Positions 34,278 through 42,406 of a stretch of 64,000 nucleotides of DNA are shown one piece after another (the first letter of the stretch is position 1; each line of letters starts with the position of its first letter). The notes under the pieces were generated by a model. It was not told the DNA's origin, did no database searches, and saw only the letters and a program-made list of their open reading frames with translations. The translations under genes were made by a program, and so were the position numbers. This stretch comes from Bacillota bacterium (GTDB lineage Bacteria > Bacillota > Clostridia > Oscillospirales > Ruminococcaceae), in the NCBI GenBank assembly GCA_029572815.1, contig JAKPUQ010000059.1, positions 1 through 64,000 of the forward strand, given 5' to 3'.

Positions 34278-36215
34278 ATGAAGGATAAACTTGAATACCT
34301 GTTCAGCGAGAAGGACGGTGATATAGAGAGAGTCGCAGAGAGATATACTGCGGCGGGGAACAAAGAGAAAGAAAAAATATATGACATTACAAGAAAGAAA
34401 TACAATGCACTGAGAGAGGAGGAAGCAAATACCTCTGAGGACGGCTTTATAAAGGAAGCTGAAGGTGTTGAGCGATATTCACGTCCCAGGTGGATACGCA
34501 TGGTAAGTGCGGCGGCTGCGGCGGTAATGCTCATCACAGGCGTCTGCGGCGGAGTTTTCCTTACAAGATCAAAGAGAGTAGACAGGATAGATATTGACTC
34601 AAGCCAGTTTGCTGAGACCGTTACCGCTAAGGAAGTGACTACCATTACCGATGACGGCGAGATCGTCAGGGTGGACATGGATAAGGTCGTGGATAAGCTT
34701 ACGGATGGACTGGAGCATATCCACAAAGCTATGGAGCAGGAAGGCGTTGATATTGATGACAGCCTGACATTCATCAGCACTATTGATGCAAACGCTCCTT
34801 CCTATATAAACTATTACCGCGTTACCGATGAAAAGCTTGATACTTTTGATGAATATGAGATGATAATGGAGTCCACTTACAGCAGCAATACCCGTGAGAA
34901 GTATATGGGCGGAGATATGAGCGAACACGAGAACGGTGTAGGATTCAATGACGCAAGCTTTATAAAGCAGAACCTGCGGGCGTTCATAATCTATAACGAT
35001 AATATCTATTCCGAAGCATTTGTACAGCCCAATGCAAGCTATTCATCCAATTTTGCAAAGACATTCAACTTCAGCAATTATGAGCTTATTTCCTCGGAGT
35101 TTCCTGCCGACGATGAGGAACGCATAAGGGGACTCATTGAAGACGGACTCCTTGACGATGGTCTTGAGACCATGACCTGCAAGAGGATATACCAGCGCAA
35201 GGACGGTACAAGAGTAAGAGCTGAGCTTATCCTTGTCAACGAGGATAACGCATGGAAGATTGGTTCGTATAACGTTGGAGAGAATATTGAGGATCAGGTC
35301 GTGACCACAACAGCAGTGACCACAGCTCCCGTTACAACTGCGCCTGTAAATACTGACAGCGGAGAGTTCGGCGAGCTCCAGATGCACCAGGAACCTGTAT
35401 TCGCAAACGAAGATGAGGCAAATGCGCTCCTCGATGAAGTGAACTATGGCTGGGAGAACGGCATTTATCCGTTCCAGAAGGTGGATACAGAGAAGTATAC
35501 ACAGCAGATATGGAACGCTGTTTCATACGATGAACTGAATACCCTTGAGAACAAGAGCTATATTTATCATATATCGGTAAATTCATTCCGCTATTTTGAT
35601 ACTGCTGATGTATTGTACACCATAAACACAGATGGTACAAACAGAAAATGGGACAGAAGCGAGCATATCATCGCAGATAACCGTGCTCAGTATTTCCATA
35701 TAGATTCTAAAACTGAATCAAGCTGTTTAAATGAGGATTCCATAAAGTGCTATTACGGAAACAAGTGGACAGAAGTGAATAATCTCGATATGACATATAA
35801 TACCTATGAATCATCATCTCCCGCTTATGAACTGAATTATGTTCCTGATAATTATCGCGTAATAGATTACACTGACGGCATAAGCGGCTGGGGAAAGGTC
35901 TATGGATCTTCACTTTTAGAGAGCGTTGATGTTGATTGCTTATATTCATACCCTGATGCCCTGTTTAATTTTGATGACTGGTATGTTGAGGGGGTAGAAG
36001 AGATACTCGGCAGACAGTGCGTTGCTATCAGAATTGAGCAGTCGGCTTACTCAAATCAGATGCTCATTGATATGAGGACGGGTATCGTTATGAGATATAC
36101 CGCGGTTCACGGAACAGACGGAGTGAACAGTATGAAGGTGACAAATCTTGAACTCAATAACCCGGTCGAGCACAATGAGATCAACCTGACAGGCTATTCC
36201 AGAAGAGAAGAATGA
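34278..36215 (+). CDS. Putative anti-sigma factor with large extracellular sensor
   Basis: The ATG at 34278 follows GGAGGAGAAGCT and gives 645 residues. A charged cytoplasmic part (1-75) could hold the sigma factor, a single span lies at about 76-96 (SAAAAAVMLITGVCGGVFL), and the rest is outside. It includes a Thr/Val/Ala linker near 365 (VTTTAVTTAPVTTAPV) and a C-terminal part with EEILGRQCVAIRIEQ and MLIDMRTGIVMRY, recalling the LolA/RseB-like fold of envelope-stress sensors. I see no zinc anti-sigma motif. The assignment rests mainly on position after the sigma gene. Confidence 0.75.
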   Translation: MKDKLEYLFSEKDGDIERVAERYTAAGNKEKEKIYDITRKKYNALREEEANTSEDGFIKEAEGVERYSRPRWIRMVSAAAAAVMLITGVCGGVFLTRSKRVDRIDIDSSQFAETVTAKEVTTITDDGEIVRVDMDKVVDKLTDGLEHIHKAMEQEGVDIDDSLTFISTIDANAPSYINYYRVTDEKLDTFDEYEMIMESTYSSNTREKYMGGDMSEHENGVGFNDASFIKQNLRAFIIYNDNIYSEAFVQPNASYSSNFAKTFNFSNYELISSEFPADDEERIRGLIEDGLLDDGLETMTCKRIYQRKDGTRVRAELILVNEDNAWKIGSYNVGENIEDQVVTTTAVTTAPVTTAPVNTDSGEFGELQMHQEPVFANEDEANALLDEVNYGWENGIYPFQKVDTEKYTQQIWNAVSYDELNTLENKSYIYHISVNSFRYFDTADVLYTINTDGTNRKWDRSEHIIADNRAQYFHIDSKTESSCLNEDSIKCYYGNKWTEVNNLDMTYNTYESSSPAYELNYVPDNYRVIDYTDGISGWGKVYGSSLLESVDVDCLYSYPDALFNFDDWYVEGVEEILGRQCVAIRIEQSAYSNQMLIDMRTGIVMRYTAVHGTDGVNSMKVTNLELNNPVEHNEINLTGYSRREE

Positions 36216-36219
36216 TAAT

Positions 36220-36260
36220 GAAAAAGATCCCCTCTGCATAATGCAAAGGGGATCGCTTTT
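36220..36260. terminator. Bidirectional terminator
   Basis: GATCCCCT (36226-36233) pairs with AGGGGATC (36247-36254), with AAAAA before and TTTTTT after. It serves the sensor gene and the convergent GH5 gene. Confidence 0.9.
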
Positions 36261-37214
36261 TTAAAGTAATTCAATAAGCTGGCTGCGGACACCGTCAAGA
36301 CGACGGTCGGAAAGACCAAAGTCCATAGCCTTGTAGTTCCATGCGGCTCTGCCGATGCCGTGCTTTCTGAATACGGAGTTTATAGTTCTGAACCATTTTA
36401 CGGTATCCTCGGGACTTACCACATCTATGCAGCCGTACTCGCCGCAGTAGAGACCGCTTCCGTTCTCCTCAGCCTTGGCAATGGCAGTTGAGAAAAGCTC
36501 CTCAAAGTACTCGGGAGAGGTAACGCTGTTCTCAAAGGGGATACGCTCCTTGGGGTCGATAGCGGTAGTCCAGTATGCACCCTGATGGGTGAACTTCAGG
36601 GGCTCATAGCAGTGCATATTGTAGATGACGTTGCTGTCGAAGGGCTCGTCCAGGAACTGAACTGTATCGGCACTGTTATTGTGGTAGCTTCCCACAAGGA
36701 TAAGTATATCGGGAGCTATCTTCCTGATACGCTTTATGCACTCCTTGGCGATCATGTTCCACTTGTCTATGAACTCGGCATCGGTGACCTCGTTGAGAAG
36801 CTCAAATGCAGCATTGGGAGCAAGAGAGCCGTAGCGCCGTGCTACTTCCTCCCACAGGCGGTAGAAACGCTCCTGATATTCTGCACTGTCGAAGAAACCG
36901 CTCTCGCTCTCTCCGTAGTAATCAAAGGAAAAGCCGGCAGTCTTATGCAGGTCAAGGATAATGTTGAGATCGTTCTTTTTAGCGCAGGAAACAGCCTTGT
37001 CCAGATAGGCAAAACCCTCATCACTGAAAGACCCGTCGGAGTTCTCTATTATATTATAATCGAAGGGAACACGCACATGATCTGCTCCCCACGACGCGAT
37101 CACTTCAAAGTCATTTTCGCAGACGAAGGTGTCCAGGTGTTCCTTTTCATAGCTGCACTGCGAGAGCCAGCCGCCTAAATTAACGCCTTTATTGAAACCA
37201 TTTATTTTTTTCAT
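36261..37214 (-). CDS. GH5-family glycoside hydrolase (cellulase-like), no signal peptide
   Basis: From the ATG at 37212-37214 (AGGAGGCG upstream) 317 residues make a bare TIM-barrel: GVNLGGWLSQC, ADHVRVPFDYN, acid/base Glu142 in FELLNEV, HCYEPLKFTHQG, and nucleophile Glu259 in LYCGEYGC. GH5 enzymes cut beta-glucans and related chains. There is no signal peptide, dockerin or binding module, so it probably acts inside the cell on imported oligosaccharides. Upstream of its start begins the prophage debris. Confidence 0.9.
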   Translation of the reverse strand: MKKINGFNKGVNLGGWLSQCSYEKEHLDTFVCENDFEVIASWGADHVRVPFDYNIIENSDGSFSDEGFAYLDKAVSCAKKNDLNIILDLHKTAGFSFDYYGESESGFFDSAEYQERFYRLWEEVARRYGSLAPNAAFELLNEVTDAEFIDKWNMIAKECIKRIRKIAPDILILVGSYHNNSADTVQFLDEPFDSNVIYNMHCYEPLKFTHQGAYWTTAIDPKERIPFENSVTSPEYFEELFSTAIAKAEENGSGLYCGEYGCIDVVSPEDTVKWFRTINSVFRKHGIGRAAWNYKAMDFGLSDRRLDGVRSQLIELL

Positions 37215-37314
37215 CTCATATCGCCTCCTGTATACAGTATAGCAGACTGAGTAAGAAAAATATACATGAATAATGTAAAAAATAGTAAATTTATGATATA
37301 TCAGCACTGCTCTG

Positions 37315-38324
37315 CAAAAAAACGACAGTGAGCGCCGGTACAAGCTGGAACAGCAGCAGCGAGCCCTTGAACGTGAGATCAGGAAGGCTAAGCGCAAGGT
37401 CGAGGGCTTCACGGATCCCGAGAACATCAAGAAGGCAAAGGCAGACCTGAGAAAAGCTCAGAAGGAACTGAAAGACTTCATCGACAAGGTCAATGCTGAT
37501 GAGGGCGAGACTGTTCTCAGGCGTGACGAGGGCAAGGAGAAGGTGTATGAGGGAGAGGTAAAGCCTGAGTACAAGACCGAGCCGCCTGTCAGCGACGCTC
37601 CTGTTCCCGATGGCAAGGCTGTTGAGGTCACTGTCAGCGAGCCTGAGAAGGCGGAGGGGCTTATACTGAGGTTAAAGTTCCAAAGCCTGATGATAAGTCA
37701 CAGAGTTATCGCCCTGTCGTTCTTAACGAAGATGATGAGGTCACAACTACTCGTGATTATGAAGTTAAGGCTCACAAGGCTGAAAATACTCAGAATGAGG
37801 TTTACGTTTCTGAGAATGTTGACATTAAACCTAAGAAGCTGCATCAGATAGACAGACACATTTCGGAAGCTCTTGATAGAATGGGAATATCTGAAACGGA
37901 TAATCTTCCAAAAGTGCTTGTTGTCAGCCGTGAAGATATAGCCAAAACGGATATAGCTTTATATCGTGCTATCGAAAATCTATTGCTTATTTGTGAAGAT
38001 TTTGCGGTTTATAAGCCACAGGATATGCCTGCTGTAATGAAACAGCTTGCGTGTGGTGAAAATGATCTGAGTTCGTACATTCACGAATTGTACCATTGGG
38101 TAGATGCAGAAGAATTCAGGAGAAAAAATGGCGCAGTTACAGAAGAAAAATACGACGAATATATCAATTTTATCAATAGCAAGGCAAAAAAGAGACTTGA
38201 CAAACTTGCTGATAAAGGATATAATATTCTTGTAAGTAAGTATGCAAGAGATAAAGTTATTTTTCAGCAGTTTTATGAGATTTACACTGAATTCAGAACA
38301 TTTAGTTTGTTAGGAGGCGAGTAA
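37315..38324 (+). pseudogene. Phage minor head protein remnant with HExxH toxin-like C-terminal domain
   Basis: The frame is open from about 37297 but has no start. It reads RRYKLEQQQRALEREIRKAK and, near 37500, ETVLRRDEGKEKVYEG, as the end of phage minor capsid proteins. A G4 run at 37656-37659 breaks the frame. One more G joins it to GAYTEVKVPKPDDKSQSYRP and a C-terminal domain of about 150 residues with YIHELYHWVDAEEF, an HExxH zinc-protease-like motif, ending at 38324. Phage head proteins with C-terminal toxin domains (MuF-type polymorphic toxins) are known. I infer a truncated example. The first part of the head protein is missing. Confidence 0.65.
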
Positions 38325-38325
38325 T

Positions 38326-38505
38326 ATGCGCAGTATAATGCAGGGCAGAGAGTTAGAATTATACAATAAAGTTGAGCCTTATATTGTTTACCCACTACAG
38401 AATGGCAGAGGTATTCGCAGTGATGCTCCGCCTGAGGCTGTTGAGGCTTACGAAGAGCTTATAAAAATTGATAAAGCCAAGAAGAGGATACCATACGACA
38501 ATTGA
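38326..38505 (+). CDS. 59-aa protein downstream of the toxin-like domain
   Basis: The ATG at 38326, 2 bases after the previous stop and 7 after AGGAGGCGAG, opens 59 codons (MRSIMQGRELELYNKVEPYI, then a charged helix ending KKRIPYDN). The reading frame is intact, well placed and has a strong ribosome site. Immunity proteins sit directly after toxin domains, so it may be one, though it is short. I recognise no family. Confidence 0.6.
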   Translation: MRSIMQGRELELYNKVEPYIVYPLQNGRGIRSDAPPEAVEAYEELIKIDKAKKRIPYDN

Positions 38506-38538
38506 TTTAGCGGTTCGGGTAGAGATATTCGGACAGAT

Positions 38539-38567
38539 AAACCGTCTAAGGAATTAGGCGGTTTTCT
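38539..38567 (+). terminator. Terminator after the 59-aa gene
   Basis: ACCGTCTAA pairs with TTAGGCGGT over GGAA, then TTTTCTTAT. Confidence 0.75.
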
Positions 38568-38594
38568 TATACCCATTTGAAGGAGGTGAGGAGA

Positions 38595-38777
38595 ATGGAC
38601 GAGAAAGCACTGAAAATAGTCAGAGATTATATATTTGCACATCTCGATAAGACGGATACTGTTCCGCCTTTTGATGTCTATATGGTATGGAAGTGCAAAG
38701 CCTTGCAGAACTGGAAGTATCTTATCTCCAGTACACTGTGCGACGGTATGTACAGGAGAAGGACAAGAAAACTGTAA
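38595..38777 (+). pseudogene. DUF6275-like phage protein, 3' truncated
   Basis: Behind GGAGGTGAGGAGA, 50 residues (ALKIVRDYIFAHLDKTDTVP, VYMVWKCKALQNWKYLISST, LCDGMY) resemble the DUF6275 family of small phage proteins. After GMY the family pattern is lost and the chain ends RRRTRKL. Relatives continue for another 20-30 residues. The break coincides with a switch to a different phage sequence in another frame, so it looks like a deletion joint. Confidence 0.6.
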
Positions 38778-38842
38778 GGGACGGCGTCCCCGACGTCCCG
38801 GCTGAAACAGCCGCGGAAACGTTCTCAGATATAGCTGCATAA
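38738..38842 (+). pseudogene. Out-of-frame C-terminal scrap of another phage gene
   Basis: Frame 2 from about 38738 to the TAA at 38840-38842 reads about 34 codons (QEKDKKTVRDGVPDVPAETA, then AETFSDIAA). It looks like a real protein end but has no start. It overlaps the broken end of the DUF6275-like gene and marks the right edge of the prophage debris. Confidence 0.4.
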
Positions 38843-38874
38843 AAACAAAAAACCTGTATCAAACGATACAGGTT
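38841..38874 (-). terminator. Terminator of the tRNA-Ser operon
   Basis: On the minus strand AACCTGTATC pairs with GATACAGGTT around CGTTT, then TTTTGTTTTT. It lies 2 bases after the tRNA CCA end. Confidence 0.85.
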
Positions 38875-38876
38875 CA

Positions 38877-38966
38877 TGGCGCGGATTGAGAGATTTGAAC
38901 TCTCGCGCCGGTTTCCCGACCTACTCCCTTAGCAGGGGAGCCCCTTCACCACTTGGGTAAATCCGC
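38877..38966 (-). tRNA. tRNA-Ser (anticodon GCT)
   Basis: On the minus strand GCGGATT pairs with AATCCGC, then G and an encoded CCA. The anticodon arm CTCCC-CTGCTAA-GGGAG gives GCT. A long variable arm (GGTCGGGAAACCGGC) and TTCAAAT are present. Confidence 0.95.
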
Positions 38967-39003
38967 AAACCGACGAGCGAGAAGCTCACCGATAAAAAAA
39001 TAA

Positions 39004-39092
39004 TGGCGGAGAGGGTGGGATTCGAACCCACGTGACCGTTAAGTCAAACGGTTTTCAAGACCGCCTCGTTATGACCGCTTCGATACCTCTCC
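39004..39092 (-). tRNA. tRNA-Ser (anticodon TGA)
   Basis: On the minus strand GGAGAGG pairs with CCTCTCC, then G and an encoded CCA. The anticodon arm GCGGT-CTTGAAA-ACCGT gives TGA. A long variable arm marks class II. It precedes tRNA-Ser(GCT) in the same transcript. Confidence 0.95.
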
Positions 39093-39122
39093 ATTTTTAC
39101 TGCCGAATTAATCAGCTTTTAT

Positions 39123-39151
39123 ATTATACCACGACGGGCAGGAGTTGTCAA
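39123..39151 (-). promoter_or_regulatory. Promoter of the tRNA-Ser pair
   Basis: On the minus strand TTGACA (39146-39151), a 17-base GC-rich spacer and TATAAT (39123-39128), a full consensus. Confidence 0.9.
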
Positions 39152-39298
39152 GAAAAAATCAAAACGAACAGGAACAAGAAATTTTCAACAATTTTGTGCA
39201 GAATGACAGTATTCTTTGTGAGAAAACTTCTGTTCTCGGTTTTTCGGCATGAAGCGAAAATATCCGAGAAATTTTTTCGGCTTTTTCGGAAAATATAC

Positions 39299-39327
39299 TT
39301 TACATATCATTGAAATTAGTGTAAAAT
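39299..39327 (+). promoter_or_regulatory. Promoter of the pyrH-polC cluster
   Basis: TTTACA (39299-39304), 17 bases, TAAAAT (39322-39327). An alternative TTGAAA (39310) with TATAGA also exists. The upstream 150 bases are AT-rich with repeated TTTTTCGG but no gene. Confidence 0.65.
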
Positions 39328-39359
39328 AAACTATAGATATATTTTTGTGAGGTGCTTAT

Positions 39360-40070
39360 ATGGAACCAAAGTATAAAAGAATCTTATTAAAAGTCAGCGG
39401 CGAAGCTCTCGCAGGCGACAATAAGACAGGACTCAACTATGATGTGGTAACAGAGATCTGCAAAAGCATAAAGAAATGTGCTGACGCAGGCGTACAGGTA
39501 GCTGTTGTTGTAGGCGGCGGCAACTTCTGGAGAGGACGCTTCAGCGGCGCTATGGACAGGACACGCGCTGACCACATCGGTATGCTTGCAACTACCATGA
39601 ATGCTCTGGCTCTCGCAGACGTTCTTGAATCCCTGGGCTGTACAGTAAGAGTACAGACTGCTATTGCAATGTCACAGGTAGCGGAACCCTATATCCGCAA
39701 CAGAGCCGTAAGACACCTTGACAAGGGAAGAATTGTTATATTCGGCTGCGGAACAGGTAACCCCTTCTTCTCCACCGATACAGCTGCTGCTCTTCGTTCT
39801 GTTGAGATCGAGGCTGATATCCTTCTCAAGGCTACTCTGGTTGACGGTGTATACGATAAGGATCCCCACAAATTTGACGACGCCAAGAAGTACGATACCC
39901 TTACCTTCTCACAGGTCATTGGCGAAGATCTTGGTGTTATGGACAGCACGGCTGCTGCAATGTGCCGCGATAACCACATGAAGATGCTGGTATTCGATCT
40001 CAGCCGTCCCGATAATATCTATGACGCCGTAATGGGCGAAAACATCGGTACAGTTGTATCCGAGGACTGA
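39360..40070 (+). CDS. pyrH: UMP kinase
   Basis: PyrH phosphorylates UMP to UDP. The 236-residue protein shows the amino-acid-kinase fold: [46 protein letters not shown] and [17 protein letters not shown]. Length is normal. GAGGTGCTTAT precedes the ATG. It heads the conserved order pyrH-frr-uppS-cdsA-dxr-rseP. Confidence 0.97.
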   Translation: MEPKYKRILLKVSGEALAGDNKTGLNYDVVTEICKSIKKCADAGVQVAVVVGGGNFWRGRFSGAMDRTRADHIGMLATTMNALALADVLESLGCTVRVQTAIAMSQVAEPYIRNRAVRHLDKGRIVIFGCGTGNPFFSTDTAAALRSVEIEADILLKATLVDGVYDKDPHKFDDAKKYDTLTFSQVIGEDLGVMDSTAAAMCRDNHMKMLVFDLSRPDNIYDAVMGENIGTVVSED

Positions 40071-40105
40071 TAAATCAAAAACTCAACCGAAAGGAAAGTA
40101 CAGTA

Positions 40106-40660
40106 ATGAAAGAACAGCTTAATAATGCAAAGGAAAAAATGACCAAGAGCCTTAACGCTCTCGGCAACGAATTCGCATCTATCCGTGCAGGCAGAGCCAA
40201 CCCCGGCGTGCTTGACAAAGTAATGGTAGACTACTACGGAGCTCCCACACCTGTAAACCAGATGGCAGCAGTTTCCGTATCAGAAGCAAGAATACTTGTT
40301 ATCCAGCCCTGGGACAAGTCAACTCTCAAGCTTATAGAGAAGGCTATCCAGGCTTCAGACATCGGAATTCAGCCGGTAAACGACGGCAATGTTATCCGTC
40401 TTGCATTCCCTCAGCTCACTGAGGACCGCCGTAAGGAGCTCTGCAAGAGCATCAAGAAGTACGGCGAGGAGTGCAAGGTAACAGTCCGCTCCATCAGACG
40501 TGATACTATGGAAAAGTACAAGGCTATGAAGAAGAACTCAGAGATCACAGAGGACGATCTTAAGGACTGCGAGAAGAAGGTCCAGGATCTTACCGACAAG
40601 ATGTGTGCTGACGTTGACAAGATGGTAGCAGACAAAGAAAAAGAGATCATGACAGTCTGA
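40106..40660 (+). CDS. frr: Ribosome recycling factor
   Basis: RRF splits the post-termination ribosome with EF-G. The 184-residue product has FASIRAGRANPGVLDKVMVD, QPWDKSTLKLIEKAI and LTEDRRKELCKSIKKYGEEC, all diagnostic. Length is normal. It follows pyrH after 35 bases with GAAAGGAAAG before the ATG. Confidence 0.97.
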   Translation: MKEQLNNAKEKMTKSLNALGNEFASIRAGRANPGVLDKVMVDYYGAPTPVNQMAAVSVSEARILVIQPWDKSTLKLIEKAIQASDIGIQPVNDGNVIRLAFPQLTEDRRKELCKSIKKYGEECKVTVRSIRRDTMEKYKAMKKNSEITEDDLKDCEKKVQDLTDKMCADVDKMVADKEKEIMTV

Positions 40661-40670
40661 TTGGTGAAAT

Positions 40671-41411
40671 ATGGCATTATTCGGAAAAAAGGAAAAAACT
40701 GAGCTGACGCTGCCCGAGAAGCTTCCCGAGCACGTCGGCTTCATCATGGACGGAAACGGCAGATGGGCTAAGAAGCGCGGTCTGCCCCGTTCCTTCGGAC
40801 ACCGCGAGGGTGCAAAGAACTTCAAGAAGATCGTCCGCTACTGCAAGGACATCGGACTGAAAAACATCAGCTTCTATGCCTTTTCCACAGAGAACTGGCA
40901 GCGACCCTCCGACGAGGTAAACACTATCATGGAGCTTTTCCGTGATTATATCGTGGACGTAAGAAACTTCCTCAGTGAGAATACCCGTATGATCTTCCTG
41001 GGGGACAAGAGCGCCTTTGACGAGGATTTACAGGAAAAAATGATACGCCTGGAGGAGGACACAGCCAAGTATGACGAGATGACTCTCATGATGGCGGTCA
41101 ACTACGGCGGCCGTGACGAGATAGCCCATGCTGCAAGGATACTTGCACAGAAGGCTGTGAACGGCGAGATACGTCCCGAGGACATCAGCGAGCAGTCTAT
41201 CGCAAACGAGCTCTACACAAAGGGGATCCCCGATGTGGATCTTGTTATCCGACCCAGCGGCGAGCTGAGACTCTCCAACTATCTTATCTGGCAGTGCGCT
41301 TATGCGGAGTACTACTTTACGGACATTCTCTGGCCTGATTTTACTCCCGCTGAGCTTGACAAGGCTCTTATCGACTTCGACGGAAGACACCGCCGCTTCG
41401 GAGGTGTCTGA
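40671..41411 (+). CDS. uppS: Isoprenyl transferase (undecaprenyl diphosphate synthase)
   Basis: UppS makes the C55 carrier lipid for wall synthesis. The 246-residue protein has the catalytic HVGFIMDGNGRWAKKRGLPR, FYAFSTENWQRP, and RPSGELRLSNYLIWQCAYAE with YFTDILWPDF. Length is normal. Its stop overlaps the start of cdsA by one base (TGATG). Confidence 0.97.
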   Translation: MALFGKKEKTELTLPEKLPEHVGFIMDGNGRWAKKRGLPRSFGHREGAKNFKKIVRYCKDIGLKNISFYAFSTENWQRPSDEVNTIMELFRDYIVDVRNFLSENTRMIFLGDKSAFDEDLQEKMIRLEEDTAKYDEMTLMMAVNYGGRDEIAHAARILAQKAVNGEIRPEDISEQSIANELYTKGIPDVDLVIRPSGELRLSNYLIWQCAYAEYYFTDILWPDFTPAELDKALIDFDGRHRRFGGV

Positions 41412-42301
41412 TGCTTACACGAATCATTTCGGGAGCTGTGGGAGTTGTGCTGCTTGGTGCGGTGCTTTTCTTCCACGACACCATTGTCCTGCCCATAGCA
41501 GTTGCAGCCATAATCGCAGTAATGCTCTTTGAGCTTCTCCGTGCAGTAAAGCTACACAAGTGTATTCCTATACTCTTGGCAGCAGAAGCTTGCGGAATAG
41601 CTGTGCCAATACTTTACCATATTTCGCATGAGGTAAAGGATTTTCACTACTTCATCAGATCTTTCAAGACAATAGATACGCCTGATGATCATTATCATAT
41701 CATACTTTTCTGTATAGTGCTTGCAGCGGCTTTTGTCATATTTGTAACATGGCTAAGAAAGCACAAGGAGATACGCTATGAGCAGGTATTCTTCGTACTT
41801 GCGGTAATGATACTTGTACCCCAGGCTATGACTACTATGATCCGCATTGAGCGCAGCTGGCAGATGACCGATGATATGTTGAGCAGCGGACTTTTCCTGC
41901 TCATTATAGGACTCTGCGGCGCATGGATAGCTGATACGGGAGCATATTTCACGGGAGTTGCTATCGGCAAGCACAAGCTCTGCCCCGAGATCAGTCCCAA
42001 GAAGACTATCGAGGGACTTGTGGGCGGTATCCTTACAACTGCTATCGTATATACCGTGGCATTTTCAGTCTACTACGGCTTTACCGCAAAGAGAGCAGTC
42101 ATAGCTTTCGTTACGGGAGCAGTCTGCGCAGTCATCGGTACTGTGGGAGACCTTTCCGCTTCTATGGTAAAGCGCCAGATAGGCTTCAAGGACTACGGCA
42201 AGATAATGCCGGGACACGGCGGACTCATGGATCGCTTCGACAGCGTTCTTTTCGTGCTGCCCACATTTTATGCATTCATCGCCTTATTCGGCGTACAGTG
42301 A
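41411..42301 (+). CDS. cdsA: Phosphatidate cytidylyltransferase
   Basis: CdsA makes CDP-diacylglycerol from CTP and phosphatidate. The 296-residue membrane protein ends with the signature GDLSASMVKRQIGFKDYGKI, then MPGHGGLMDRFDS, and has about eight spans. Length is normal. It is translationally coupled to uppS. A hairpin follows at 42314. Confidence 0.95.
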   Translation: MLTRIISGAVGVVLLGAVLFFHDTIVLPIAVAAIIAVMLFELLRAVKLHKCIPILLAAEACGIAVPILYHISHEVKDFHYFIRSFKTIDTPDDHYHIILFCIVLAAAFVIFVTWLRKHKEIRYEQVFFVLAVMILVPQAMTTMIRIERSWQMTDDMLSSGLFLLIIGLCGAWIADTGAYFTGVAIGKHKLCPEISPKKTIEGLVGGILTTAIVYTVAFSVYYGFTAKRAVIAFVTGAVCAVIGTVGDLSASMVKRQIGFKDYGKIMPGHGGLMDRFDSVLFVLPTFYAFIALFGVQ

Positions 42302-42313
42302 TATTGTTGAAAC

Positions 42314-42333
42314 GGACTATTTACGGATAGTCC
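42314..42333 (+). terminator. Weak terminator-like hairpin between cdsA and dxr
   Basis: GGACTAT pairs with ATAGTCC over TTACGG, then CTTTCGCATTTT. The T run is interrupted, so it may only reduce readthrough into dxr. A TATAAT at 42345-42350 lacks a clear -35. Confidence 0.5.
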
Positions 42334-42406
42334 CTTTCGCATTTTATAATGAACTTTGTTATGAAAAAATATCGGGAAGTTATTTCCGCGAAAAGGGGAA
42401 AATATA

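Noticed and set aside
37215-37430. N-terminal extension of the GH5 gene
   Set aside because: It would read through the phage remnant and spacer without a ribosome site; AGGAGGCG marks the ATG at 37212-37214.
39032-39313. 93-codon plus-strand frame across tRNA-Ser and spacer
   Set aside because: Antisense of a tRNA followed by AT-rich spacer; no ribosome site.
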